Numbered from the stretch's first letter, positions 9,534 through 17,318 are shown. The stretch is 64,000 bases of DNA from Serratia sarumanii (GCF_029962605.1 NZ_CP124750.1:2232001-2296000), one strand, 5' to 3'. Notes: generated by a model not told the origin, from the sequence alone. Numbers and translations: made by a program.

Positions 9534-9558
9534 AGCCCCGGCGACAGCCGCCGGGGCT
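9534..9558. terminator. Hairpin between convergent pdxY and gstA
   Basis: A GC-rich stem (AGCCCCGGCG with CGCCGGGGCT, 4-base ACAG loop region) in the 39-base gap between two convergent stops. No long T run follows on either strand, so termination strength is uncertain. Confidence 0.6.
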
Positions 9559-9564
9559 GAAACT

Positions 9565-10170
9565 TTACTTCAATCCTTCGGCGTTCAGCGCCGCATCTAC
9601 CGCCGGGCGCGCCGCAACGCGATCGAACCAGGCCGCCAGATGGGCGTGCTTGCGCACGTCGAACTGCAGGGCGAACGCCCAACGCAACACGGTGAACAGG
9701 TAGGCGTCGGCTACGCTGAAACGGCTTCCCAACAGGAAGTGCTGCTTCGCCAGCACCGAATCCAGATAGCTGAACTGCTGCTCCAGCTTGGCGCGCGCGA
9801 TGGTTTGGTATTCCTCGGGCGTTTTCGGGTTGAACAGCGGGCTGAACCCTTTGTGCAGTTCGGTGGCGATGTAGTTCAGCCATTCGATCGCGTGGTAGCG
9901 CGACAGGGTGCCCGCCGCCGGGATCAGGTTGCGATCGGGCACGCGGTCCGCCAGGTATTGCACGATCGCCACGCCTTCTGTCAGCAGGCTGCCGTCATCC
10001 AGCAGCAGCGCCGGTACCTGTCCCTTGGGGTTGATGGCGAGGTAATCGGCGCCGCTCTCGGTCTTCTTCTGCGCCAGATCGACCTTCTCCGCCGTAAAAT
10101 CCAGCCCTGCCTCACGTAGCACGATATGCGGGGACAGCGAACAGGCGCCGGCTTTATAGAACAGTTTCAT
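9565..10170 (-). CDS. gstA: Glutathione S-transferase GstA (beta class)
   Basis: A 201-residue glutathione transferase, the same length as E. coli GstA. The N-terminal thioredoxin-like domain (about residues 1-80) begins [15 protein letters not shown] and carries the beta-class catalytic Cys10. The GSH-binding cis-Pro segment GQVPAL and the C-terminal helical domain (FSVADAYLF) are intact. It conjugates glutathione to electrophiles and protects against oxidative and xenobiotic stress. The start has AAGGAG 7 bases upstream. In E. coli dtpA follows on the same strand; here a 10-kb accessory block separates them. Confidence 0.95.
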   Translation of the reverse strand: MKLFYKAGACSLSPHIVLREAGLDFTAEKVDLAQKKTESGADYLAINPKGQVPALLLDDGSLLTEGVAIVQYLADRVPDRNLIPAAGTLSRYHAIEWLNYIATELHKGFSPLFNPKTPEEYQTIARAKLEQQFSYLDSVLAKQHFLLGSRFSVADAYLFTVLRWAFALQFDVRKHAHLAAWFDRVAARPAVDAALNAEGLK

Positions 10171-10262
10171 CGGAAGCTCCTTGTTGATGACGAATGACGG
10201 GCATGCTTAACCTCTCATCGTAGTCCCATAGCGCCAAAATTACAGCGGCTTAGCTAACAAAT

Positions 10263-11147
10263 TTAACCGATGATCGCCTCGGCGGGCTGCAGCTGCGTCA
10301 GCGTTGCGGCGATCTGCTGTTGCAACGCCTGCGGCGCTACCTGCATCGGCGAGCGCAGCTCGTTGGCGATCAGCCTCTGCTGAGCCAGCACCGTCTTGAC
10401 CGGCGCCGGATTCGGGAAGCTGAACATCTGGTGGATCATCGGCAGCAGCTCATAGAAGTTGCTGCGCGCCGCGGCCAAATCGCCGGCGGCGACCTGCTGC
10501 ACCAGCTGCACGAAACGTTCCGGGTGAACATGCGCGGCGGCGGAGATGGCGCCGGTGCCGCCGAGGCACAGCGTGGTGAGGATCAGATTGTCTTCCCCGG
10601 TCATCACATCGATTTCGCCGTCGGCGATCAGCGCCATGGTGGCGTCAGGATTGCCGCCGCAGTCCTTGATGGCGGTGATGCGCGGATGGCGCGCGAGCCG
10701 GCGCAATGTGGCCAGCTCCATGGCGATGCCGGTGCGCTGCGGAATGTTGTACAGGATCACCGGCACGCTGGAGGCGTCGGCCAACTGGGTGAAATAATCG
10801 ATCAGGCCGCATTGCGAAGGGCGAATGTAGTAAGGTGCCGGGATCAGCACGCCGGCGATGTCGCGCAGCTGAATGGCCTGCTGCATCTGCAGCGTGGCGG
10901 CCATGTTATTGCCGGAAAGGCCCATCACGACCTGGTGTGCGGGCGCCACTTCCAGCACGGCGTCGAGCACCGCCAGCTGTTCTTCTTTGTTCAGCGCGGC
11001 GGCTTCACCGGTGGAGCCGCAGACCACCAGGCCATTGATGCCGGCGTCGAGCAGGTGCCGCGCCAGGCGTTTCACCGCCGGCAAATCGACGGCATCGTGA
11101 TTGAAAGGGGTAACCATCGCCACCCAAATACCCGAAAATGAGGCCAT
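10263..11147 (-). CDS. DapA-family (DHDPS-like) aldolase/synthase paralogue
   Basis: A 294-residue class I aldolase-fold enzyme of the dihydrodipicolinate synthase/N-acetylneuraminate lyase family. The Schiff-base lysine is K161 (ITAIKD), with Y133 and R138 in LYNIPQRTG and the GSTGEA loop at 44-49. These are the residues used by genuine DHDPS (pyruvate plus aspartate semialdehyde), so DHDPS activity is possible. It is not at the dapA-bamC locus of enterics, so it is probably a second copy with a narrower role. It sits alone behind a good sigma-70 promoter and a 225-base structured leader. No catabolic neighbours reveal the substrate. Specific function not assigned. Confidence 0.85.
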   Translation of the reverse strand: MASFSGIWVAMVTPFNHDAVDLPAVKRLARHLLDAGINGLVVCGSTGEAAALNKEEQLAVLDAVLEVAPAHQVVMGLSGNNMAATLQMQQAIQLRDIAGVLIPAPYYIRPSQCGLIDYFTQLADASSVPVILYNIPQRTGIAMELATLRRLARHPRITAIKDCGGNPDATMALIADGEIDVMTGEDNLILTTLCLGGTGAISAAAHVHPERFVQLVQQVAAGDLAAARSNFYELLPMIHQMFSFPNPAPVKTVLAQQRLIANELRSPMQVAPQALQQQIAATLTQLQPAEAIIG

Positions 11148-11407
11148 AAAATATTCCTTCTGTGTGACCGACAGAGAAGCCAGATGAGAAAATTGAAGGC
11201 GGGGCGTTGCGCGCCATCCAGTCAGCTCATCTGACGGGACAGCTCGCCCCGGTCAAATGAGCGTCTGTTTCTTCGATTTAACCGCCGCCAAACCGCCAAC
11301 GGGCAACGCGGGCGTCATCAGCATGTCAGCGTTGCGTGGGTAGGCCATAGCGGTCTCGTGAAAAGGGGAAGTGGGGTGATAATGAATATTCTTCATCAGG
11401 CTGTCAA
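11148..11407 (-). promoter_or_regulatory. Promoter and structured leader of the dapA-like gene
   Basis: On the minus strand TTGACA (11402-11407) and CATTAT (11379-11384) are separated by exactly 17 bases, a near-consensus sigma-70 promoter. Transcription would start near 11372, leaving about 225 bases of leader. The leader holds a 31-codon frame (11348-11253, starting MAYPRNADML) and an 11-bp inverted repeat with one mismatch (arms 11225-11235 and 11252-11262), whose 5' arm overlaps the stop codon of that frame. No T run follows the hairpin. Promoter is strong; the leader function is a hypothesis. Confidence 0.6.
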
Positions 11408-11471
11408 TTTACAACAGATTGATAACATTGTTATTCATGATTCGGTAGCGAGGATGAGTTTGGCTAATAAA

Positions 11472-11495
11472 TAAAAATCCCCGCAGCGGCGGGGA
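11472..11495 (-). terminator. Rho-independent terminator of the DUF3811 gene
   Basis: Stem TCCCCGC with GCGGGGA around a 4-base loop. Reading the minus strand it is followed by TTTTTAT. It lies just downstream of the YjbD-like gene and separates it from the dapA-like promoter. Confidence 0.85.
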
Positions 11496-11508
11496 GAGTT
11501 TGGCCGGC

Positions 11509-11772
11509 TCAGCGCGGCGGGCGGGAGCCGATGGTGGCGGACCAACTGAAGGTGTCGCCGCTCGGCCGATAGCGGTTGGACTTACGTTCTGCACGCTCCG
11601 CCTTGGCGAGCTTCGCTCTGGCGGCCATGATGCGCGCCACCACTTCATCCTTGACCTTGTGCTGTTCGGCGTTGGTCAGCGGCCTGCCGTGGCTCTTGCG
11701 CGCCTTGTCCAGTTCGGTTTTCACTTCCCGCTGTTCGCTTTCCGTCATCTCTTTCAACGTCAACTTTTTCAT
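11509..11772 (-). CDS. DUF3811 (YjbD-like) small protein
   Basis: An 87-residue, highly charged cytoplasmic protein. It begins with LTLKEMTESEQREVKTELDKAR and ends with a FSWSATIGSRPPR tail, matching E. coli YjbD (EMTEREQRELKTLLDRAR and FSWSA). The middle is a long Lys/Ala/Glu-rich helix. The role of the family is unknown. It is a single gene with its own terminator. In E. coli yjbD lies elsewhere on the chromosome, so its presence here is a lineage difference in gene position. Confidence 0.8.
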   Translation of the reverse strand: MKKLTLKEMTESEQREVKTELDKARKSHGRPLTNAEQHKVKDEVVARIMAARAKLAKAERAERKSNRYRPSGDTFSWSATIGSRPPR

Positions 11773-11866
11773 CTGTGCCGCCCGTTCGGTGAAGTTGACC
11801 TACAGTTTAGCGGCGTTATGTGACCGAAAATGTTATGGGCATAACGAAATGCGCGGTAAGCCGGCA

Positions 11867-12532
11867 TTACACCTCTTCCAGCAGATCGTCGACAAAGCGC
11901 CGCATGCGTTCGGTGCGCTGCTCGGCCATGTGCCGCCCGGCGGCGGTCTGGAAGCCGTCTTGCAGTTTGAACAGCTTGGTTTCGAAGTGATCCAGGCTGA
12001 AACGCTTGTCGTCGTATTGGCGATGCTCGGCCCGCGGGTCGGCGGCGTCGTACAGCGCGCTGCGCATGCGGCCGCCGATATAGAAGCAGCGCGCCACGCC
12101 GATCAGGCCGATGGCGTCGAGGCGATCGGCATCCTGCAGGATCTTCGCCTCCAGCGTTTGCGGGGGGATGCCGGCGGAAAAACTGTGCGCTTCGATGGCG
12201 TGAGCCACCGCCGCGATATCCGCCGGCGCCCATTCCAGCCGGGTCAGCGTCAGCGTGGCTTGCTCCGCCGCCATGCGTGAGGCCAGATGGCGCTGCGGCG
12301 AATTCTTTTCCACCGCGACGGCGTCGTGCAGCAGCACCGCCGCACAGAGAATGCGCCGGTCGCCGCCTTCCAGCTTGCTGATCCGGCGGCAGTTCTTCCA
12401 GACCCGGTGCAGATGCGCCACGTCATGCGAACCGTCGTCCGACTCGAGGGTGAGCGGCAACAGCGTTTGCGCCAGCGCCTGGTAGGGGGAAAAAGGTTGT
12501 AACAGCTCTTGCGTCAGCGAGGGTAAAGACAC
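11867..12532 (-). CDS. HD-domain phosphohydrolase (YedJ-like)
   Basis: An HD-superfamily metal-dependent phosphohydrolase similar to E. coli YedJ. Metal-binding residues are visible: the His of SHDVAHLHRVW, LHDAV (HD), a second His in HAIEAHSFS and the distal Asp of LQDADRLDAIG. The GTG start at 12532 is preferred because CAGGAG lies 7 bases upstream, giving 221 residues. A longer frame from TTG 12562 adds ten residues without a good ribosome-binding site. The YedJ substrate is not established; relatives hydrolyse nucleotides or phosphorylated sugars. The gene is flanked by small single genes, so context gives no pathway. Confidence 0.85.
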   Translation of the reverse strand: MSLPSLTQELLQPFSPYQALAQTLLPLTLESDDGSHDVAHLHRVWKNCRRISKLEGGDRRILCAAVLLHDAVAVEKNSPQRHLASRMAAEQATLTLTRLEWAPADIAAVAHAIEAHSFSAGIPPQTLEAKILQDADRLDAIGLIGVARCFYIGGRMRSALYDAADPRAEHRQYDDKRFSLDHFETKLFKLQDGFQTAAGRHMAEQRTERMRRFVDDLLEEV

Positions 12533-12763
12533 GTTCAGCTCCTGTTGGGGGAAATCGGTCAATCAGCATAGCCGCGCCGGATGCCGGGAGAATGACAGAA
12601 AAACGGCTATTGTTTACTAAAGTGCAACCCACTATTGTCATAACTGCGGTTTTTGCAGCGAAACAAGCAACCTAGAATAGCCGCATTCCGCCGTCTCCGC
12701 TTGGTGAGAGCCTGTGTCCGCGGAGATGGCCGGAATATCCTCATCAGCCATGGGAGAAGATAT

Positions 12764-13156
12764 ATGCCAACCCCTCTTGAAATAGTGCGCGCAACCTATG
12801 AAGGCAGCTCCGAAGAAAACGGCCGTAATCTGCTGGCGGCGCTGGCCCCCGATGCCGAGTGGACCGAAGCCGCCGGTTTCCCCTACGCCGGTACCTATAT
12901 CGGCCCGGAGAACATCATCAAGAACGTGCATCAGCGCCTGGGCAGCGAATGGCAAGGTTACCGCGCCGATGTCGACCACTTTTACGACGCCGGCGACAAT
13001 GTGATCGCTCAAGGTTTTTATCACGGCACCTACCGGGCCACCGGCAAATCCTTCAACGCCTCTTTTGCGCATATTTATACGCTGCGCGGCGGCAAAATCG
13101 TGAAGTTCGTGCAGATTGTCGACAGCGCCAAAGTGCTGGAAGCGATGCAGCCTTAA
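12764..13156 (+). CDS. SnoaL-like (NTF2-fold) protein
   Basis: A 130-residue single-domain protein of the SnoaL/nuclear transport factor 2 superfamily, a cone-shaped alpha+beta barrel that binds small hydrophobic ligands. It shows the family pattern: an N-terminal helix (VRATYEGSSEENGRNLLAALAPDAEWTEAAGFPYAGTYIG), a central barrel (GDNVIAQGFYHGTYRATGKSF) and a C-terminal strand (GGKIVKFVQIVDSAKVLEAM). The start at ATG 12764 follows GGGAGAAG. Its 3' end overlaps the stop of the opposite-strand membrane protein by 4 bases. Substrate unknown; a second SnoaL-like gene lies 540 bases downstream. Confidence 0.82.
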   Translation: MPTPLEIVRATYEGSSEENGRNLLAALAPDAEWTEAAGFPYAGTYIGPENIIKNVHQRLGSEWQGYRADVDHFYDAGDNVIAQGFYHGTYRATGKSFNASFAHIYTLRGGKIVKFVQIVDSAKVLEAMQP

Positions 13157-13422
13157 TCGCCGCTGCGCTTGCCGAATTTGCGGTCGAACTCGCGCCGGTA
13201 ACCCCGGGCCTTGTTGCGATCGCGGATCCACAGATAGCCGCACACCAGCGCAACCGCTCCCGAGAAGGTGACGTTGCGCATATCCCGGTCATACCAAAAC
13301 ACCAACAGCGCATCCAGCGCCGCAATCAGCGCGATCCATTTATACATATGGGATTGACGCCGCGTGGCGGCGTTGAGTCGCTTTAACTGTCTGGCTTCGT
13401 CCAACACCGGTTTTTGCTGCAT
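13153..13422 (-). CDS. Small two-helix membrane protein, unknown function
   Basis: An 89-residue protein with a basic N-terminus, two predicted membrane segments (about residues 28-44, IALIAALDALLVFWY, and 51-66, TFSGAVALVCGYLWI) and a basic C-terminal tail (RDRNKARGYRREFDRKFGKR). I do not recognise the family. The Shine-Dalgarno sequence is weak, and the main evidence is coherent membrane topology with charged flanks. It is convergent with the first SnoaL gene and overlaps its last codon. Confidence 0.6.
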   Translation of the reverse strand: MQQKPVLDEARQLKRLNAATRRQSHMYKWIALIAALDALLVFWYDRDMRNVTFSGAVALVCGYLWIRDRNKARGYRREFDRKFGKRSGD

Positions 13423-13697
13423 AGCGTTTCGTTATCATCAGGCTGTTCACGCTAAATTAGCAGAATTTCCCTAACCGCCGCAAAGATTAACGCGCGGTGC
13501 CATGCGGTTTTCCCCGCCGCTGGCGCGGGGCAGAAAATTTATGCCGGACGCTTGAATTGTCCATTGGGCGTGGTAGGTTATTTATTCGCTATTTTTGGGT
13601 TTTTATTCAGCACTCGCCGTGTCATCAAGCTGCAGCACCGGGCGGTTAACGTGATGGGTTCGATACATGCGGCGATTAACTTCGGCAGGAGGATGTG

Positions 13698-14078
13698 ATG
13701 AACGATAAAACGGCACGCCCGCAGGATGTGGTTCAGCAACAGCTTGACGCCTATAACGCCCGCGACATCGACGCCTTCATGGCCTGCTGGGCGGACGACG
13801 CGCAGTATTACGAGCATCCCGACACGCTGCTGGCCAGCGGCAAGGCGGCGATCCGCGAACGGCATCTGGTGCGTTTCCAGGAGCCGAGTCTGTACGGTGA
13901 ACGGATAAAACGCATGGCGGTGGGGAACATGGTGGTCGATCAGGAAGTGGTGACGCGTAACTTCCCGCAGGGGCGCGGCAAAATGGATGTCATCGCCATT
14001 TACGAAGTGGAACAGGGGCGGATCGCCAAAGCCTGGTTCAAGATCGGCCCCTGCGTGCCGGATGAGGGCGCGCTCTAG
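13698..14078 (+). CDS. SnoaL-like (NTF2-fold) protein, second copy
   Basis: A 126-residue protein of the SnoaL/NTF2-like superfamily. The N-terminal helix VVQQQLDAYNARDIDAFMACWADDAQYYEHPD is the standard family opening, followed by RERHLVRFQEPSLYGE, a barrel strand with MVVDQEVVTRNFP, and the closing strand DVIAIYEVEQGRIAKAWFKIG. ATG 13698 was chosen because AGGAGG ends 5 bases upstream; a GTG directly before it is in frame. It is only distantly similar to the SnoaL-like protein at 12.8 kb, so this is not a recent tandem duplication. It may be a small isomerase or hydrolase, but this is not resolved. Confidence 0.82.
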   Translation: MNDKTARPQDVVQQQLDAYNARDIDAFMACWADDAQYYEHPDTLLASGKAAIRERHLVRFQEPSLYGERIKRMAVGNMVVDQEVVTRNFPQGRGKMDVIAIYEVEQGRIAKAWFKIGPCVPDEGAL

Positions 14079-14085
14079 CCCCGCA

Positions 14086-14466
14086 TTATTGCAACGCCAT
14101 CACCGCTTCTATCTCTACGCACACCTGCGGTGAAAACAACGCGCTGACCGCCATCAGTGAACAGGCCGGTAGCGCGCCATCGAAATAGTCAAACAGCACC
14201 GGGCGCACGCCCGCCAGATCGGCGATGTCGGTCAGGAACACGCTGATTTTAATCAACGCTTTAAGATTAACGCCTTCGCTGGCGGCGATAGTGGCTAACT
14301 GCTCGAGGATCTCTTGCGTTTGCTCCGGCGCGCTCAAGCCTTGCGCGTCGGTGGCGAAGGCCGTCAATCCCGACACGTACAGGCGATCGCCGTGGCGCAC
14401 CGCATGCACATAGGGGCCGCCCGGCGTAGGCAACTGCGGATAATTCGTGCGTTTTAATAATGTCAT
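14086..14466 (-). CDS. Rid-family protein lacking the catalytic arginine
   Basis: A 126-residue YjgF/YER057c/UK114 (Rid) fold protein. Family landmarks are YVHAVRHGDRLYVSGLTA, QTQEILEQLATIAAS and the C-terminal VCVEIEAVMAL. The position of the catalytic Arg105 of E. coli RidA (PARSCVEV) reads PACSLMAV here, so the arginine that binds the imine carboxylate is Cys. Rid subfamilies without this Arg (Rid4-Rid7 type) lack 2-aminoacrylate deaminase activity and their roles are mostly unknown. The start is set at ATG 14466 (MTLLKRTNYP); the longer frame has no homology. Convergent with the SnoaL-like gene, 7 bases apart. Confidence 0.85.
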   Translation of the reverse strand: MTLLKRTNYPQLPTPGGPYVHAVRHGDRLYVSGLTAFATDAQGLSAPEQTQEILEQLATIAASEGVNLKALIKISVFLTDIADLAGVRPVLFDYFDGALPACSLMAVSALFSPQVCVEIEAVMALQ

Positions 14467-14648
14467 GATCAAACCCCGCGCAAGACCGGTTAATAAAATC
14501 GACAAACTTGGTTAGGATACTGAGGAAACGGCGGCCAGACGCCGCGCACCGATGATATTTGAGAGTATCATCCTTCTTTATTTTATACGCCCTCTCTCAC
14601 CAGAATGTGACAGTGTGGCGCAGCTCGGCCACAAGGACGCATGAGACG

Positions 14649-15503
14649 ATGAACCCGCTTTTTACTCCCTACCTGCAACGCTGGCAACTGGAACAGGACG
14701 GCAAAGCCTTCGAAACCCACAGCAGTCTGCTGATGCCGGTGCGTTACCGGGGCGAGGCGGCTATGTTGAAGATCGCCCGCGAGCAGGAAGAGCGCTTCGG
14801 CGGCCAGCTGATGTGCTGGTGGCGCGGGGAAGGCGCCGCGCAGGTGCTGGCGTGGCATGACGACGGCATTCTGCTGGAGCGCGCGCAGGGTGAAGGTTCG
14901 TTGGCGCAGCTGGTGCGTGACGGCGACGATGAGCAGGCCACGCAAATCCTGTGCGGGGCGATCGCCGCCTTGCATGCGCCGCGAGCGGAACCGTTGCCCG
15001 AGCTGATCCCGCTGCAGGAATGGTTCAGCTCACTGTGGCCGGCGGCGCAGGCGCACGGCGGCATGCTGCGTCTCTGCGCCACGGCGGCGGCGGAATTGCT
15101 GAACAGCCCGCGAGAAGAGAGCGTGTTGCACGGCGATATTCACCATGACAACGTGCTGGACTTCGGCGAACGCGGCTGGTTGGCGATCGATCCCAAGCGT
15201 TTGTATGGCGAACGGGGCTTCGACTACGCCAATATCTTCTGCAATCCCAACTATGGCATCGCCACCGATCCGGCCATTTTCCAGCGCCGCGTGGAACAGG
15301 TCTGTCGCTTGGCCGGGCTGGAGCGCCGGCGCTTGCTGCAATGGATCCTCGCCTGGTCGGGGCTGTCCGCCGCCTGGTTCATGGAAGACGGGCAGGCGGC
15401 GGACATCGACTTTCGCGTCGCCGAGCTGGCGGCGCGCGCGCTGGATCTCCCGCTGCCGGGCGGCGACTCAGGGTTCATCCTGCCAGTAATCGAGCGAGGT
15501 TGA
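14649..15503 (+). CDS. APH(6)-like aminoglycoside/hydroxyurea phosphotransferase family protein
   Basis: A 284-residue kinase-fold protein resembling StrB/APH(6). The catalytic loop is HGDIHHDNVLDF, with the phosphotransfer Asp and downstream Asn, and the metal-binding DPK motif is in LAIDPKRLYGERGFDYANIFCNP. The N-lobe is short (LLMPVRYRGEAAMLKIA, with the Lys expected to contact ATP). Chromosomal relatives are common in enterics; resistance to streptomycin cannot be assumed. ATG 14649 gives the conserved N-terminus; about 30 codons of open frame upstream have no homology. Its last 36 bases overlap the 3' end of the convergent cupin gene. Confidence 0.85.
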   Translation: MNPLFTPYLQRWQLEQDGKAFETHSSLLMPVRYRGEAAMLKIAREQEERFGGQLMCWWRGEGAAQVLAWHDDGILLERAQGEGSLAQLVRDGDDEQATQILCGAIAALHAPRAEPLPELIPLQEWFSSLWPAAQAHGGMLRLCATAAAELLNSPREESVLHGDIHHDNVLDFGERGWLAIDPKRLYGERGFDYANIFCNPNYGIATDPAIFQRRVEQVCRLAGLERRRLLQWILAWSGLSAAWFMEDGQAADIDFRVAELAARALDLPLPGGDSGFILPVIERG

Positions 15504-15971
15504 AGGGCGCTGCAGGTAGCGCACCTGCTGGCCGTCTGCGCCGCGCGCCATCGCCTGGTATTTGCCGGAATCCGGGTACATCACCAGCTCCGGCTGCTCG
15601 CGCGTGCTGACGGACAGGTACTTCAGCGGCGCATCTGAGGTGTTGATGATCTGGTGCGGGTATTCCGGGCCCGGCGGAATGAAGATGACATCCCCGCTGA
15701 CGATCGGCAGCATTTCTCCGGCCACCCGCAGCGTACCGCTGCCTTCCAGAATGATGAACATTTCCTCCTGAGCGTAGTGAAAATGGTAGGGGCAGGAGCG
15801 CATACCCGGCGCGACACAATCGAAAGAGGCGCCCAGCTTGTCGGCGGCGGTGCCGGTGCCGAGGCGAGTGCCGACGCTGTCATACAGCGGCGGCCGCCGA
15901 TCGTGCCGCTTATCTACCCGTTCGACATTACGTATCAGGCGCTGAGTCAACAGCGCAGCTTTCTCAGTCAT
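15468..15971 (-). CDS. Cupin-domain protein
   Basis: A 167-residue protein with one cupin barrel (about residues 45-130). Motif 1 is CPYHFHYAQEEMFIILEGSG (HxH, EE and Gly in the expected spacing for metal binding). Motif 2 is GDVIFIPPGPEYPHQIINTS with the third His. Flanking N- and C-terminal segments are typical of single-domain cupins of unknown substrate. The start is ATG 15971 (MTEKAALL). It is convergent with the APH-like gene and shares its last 36 bases with it on opposite strands, so readthrough transcripts would be antisense to each other. Confidence 0.8.
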   Translation of the reverse strand: MTEKAALLTQRLIRNVERVDKRHDRRPPLYDSVGTRLGTGTAADKLGASFDCVAPGMRSCPYHFHYAQEEMFIILEGSGTLRVAGEMLPIVSGDVIFIPPGPEYPHQIINTSDAPLKYLSVSTREQPELVMYPDSGKYQAMARGADGQQVRYLQRPSTSLDYWQDEP

Positions 15972-16071
15972 AGGCTTCCTTGGTGACGGCGTCACTTATT
16001 TTGTGAATTGATATCAAGACGACAGAGAAAGTGAAGGCGCCATGGCGGCACTTGTCAATGTAGACCGCCCG

Positions 16072-17259
16072 TTACGTCACGGTGGTTCGCCACGGCAGCG
16101 ACAGCAGCAGATGCGCGATGGCGCCGCCGACAATGCCCCAGAATGCCGAACCGATGCCGAGCAACGTGACGCCGGAGGCGGTGATGAGGAAGGCGATCAG
16201 CGCCGCGTCGCGCTGTTTTTCATCATGCAGCGCGCGTTGCAGGCTGCCGCCGATGGTGCCGAGCAGCGCCAGCCCGGCGATGGTGTGGATCAAGGCGACC
16301 GGTAACGCGCTGAACAGCAGGCCGATGGCGCCGCCGAACAGCCCGGCCAGCAGGTAGAAAACGCCGGCGGCCACCGCGCCCATATAGCGCCGCTGCGGAT
16401 CGGGATGCACGTCCGGCCCCATGCAGATGGCGGCGGTGATCGCGGCGATGCACACCGAGAAGCCGCCGAACGGCGCCAGCAGCAGCGCGGTCAGCGCCGT
16501 CCAGGCGATCAGCGGTGACGTAGGCACGCGGTAGCCCGCCGCCTGCAGCGTGGCGATGCCGGGAGCGTTCTGCGAAGCCATGGTCACCGCGAAGAAGGGT
16601 ACGCCGATGCCCAGCAGTGTCGGCCAGCTGAAGTGCGGCGCGATAAATTCCGGCATGGCGAACGCCGGCGCATGCTGTGTCAGCTGGATATTGCCCTGCA
16701 GCGCAGCGATCGCCAGCCCGGTCGCCAGCGTCAGCACGATGGCGTAGCGCGGTTGATAACGGCGGCTGAGTAGATAGGCCAGCCCCATGCCGGCGCTCAG
16801 AGAGAAATTGAGCTGCAGCGAAGCGAAGGCGTCCAGACCGAAACGCAACAGGATCCCCGCCAGCATCGCGGCGGAAATCGCCTGCGGAATGTAGTCCATC
16901 AGGCGGGCGAACAGCCCGGTGACGCCGCACAGCAGGATCAGACCAGAAGCGAAGATAAACACCCCGATCGCCTCGTTGATCGGGGTGCCGGGCAGGCTGG
17001 TGACCAGCAGCGCCGCACCGGGCGTCGACCAGGCGGTGAGGATCGGGGTACGGTAGTAAAGCGAGAGTCCGAGCGAGGTGATGCCCATCGCGATCCCCAG
17101 CGCGCTCAGCCAGCCGCCGATCTGCGCCGGCGTGGCGCCCGCGGCGGCGGCGGCCTGGAAAATGATCGCGGCAGAGCTGGTGTAACCCACCAGGACGGCG
17201 ACAAAGCCGGCCATGACGGCGGGCAGGGTCAGATGGCGCAGGGAGAGGGCTGGGCGCAT
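16072..17259 (-). CDS. benE: Benzoate-type membrane transporter BenE/YdcO
   Basis: A 395-residue inner-membrane protein of the BenE family with about 12 hydrophobic segments, closely related to E. coli YdcO. Conserved blocks include GYTSSAAIIFQAA, LTAWSTPGAALL, NEAIGVFIFAS, AAMLAGILLRFGL and FFAVTMASQNAPGIA, the last being a family signature. The substrate is probably benzoate or a related aromatic acid, but for enteric YdcO this is not proven. The start is ATG 17259 (MRPALSLRH); a long open extension upstream is a chance frame. It is divergent from sutR with two perfect palindromes between, as expected for control by the adjacent regulator. Confidence 0.92.
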   Translation of the reverse strand: MRPALSLRHLTLPAVMAGFVAVLVGYTSSAAIIFQAAAAAGATPAQIGGWLSALGIAMGITSLGLSLYYRTPILTAWSTPGAALLVTSLPGTPINEAIGVFIFASGLILLCGVTGLFARLMDYIPQAISAAMLAGILLRFGLDAFASLQLNFSLSAGMGLAYLLSRRYQPRYAIVLTLATGLAIAALQGNIQLTQHAPAFAMPEFIAPHFSWPTLLGIGVPFFAVTMASQNAPGIATLQAAGYRVPTSPLIAWTALTALLLAPFGGFSVCIAAITAAICMGPDVHPDPQRRYMGAVAAGVFYLLAGLFGGAIGLLFSALPVALIHTIAGLALLGTIGGSLQRALHDEKQRDAALIAFLITASGVTLLGIGSAFWGIVGGAIAHLLLSLPWRTTVT

Positions 17260-17280
17260 GAGAAGCTCCAATCGGTGGTT

Positions 17281-17296
17281 GTGCGTTATAACGCAC
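17281..17296. promoter_or_regulatory. Palindromic operator 1 (benE-proximal)
   Basis: A perfect 16-bp palindrome, GTGCGTTATAACGCAC, 21 bases from the benE start. It is nearly identical to a second palindrome 38 bp away (centre to centre). It is a candidate binding site for the XRE-cupin regulator encoded next door. Confidence 0.85.
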
Positions 17297-17318
17297 GATG
17301 AGAAATCAGCATAGCACC

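Noticed and set aside
12496..12503. GTTGTAAC, the core of a Ter site
   Set aside because: Only 8 bases match; the flanks needed for Tus (AGTAT... and ...TAAA) are missing and it lies inside the YedJ-like gene.
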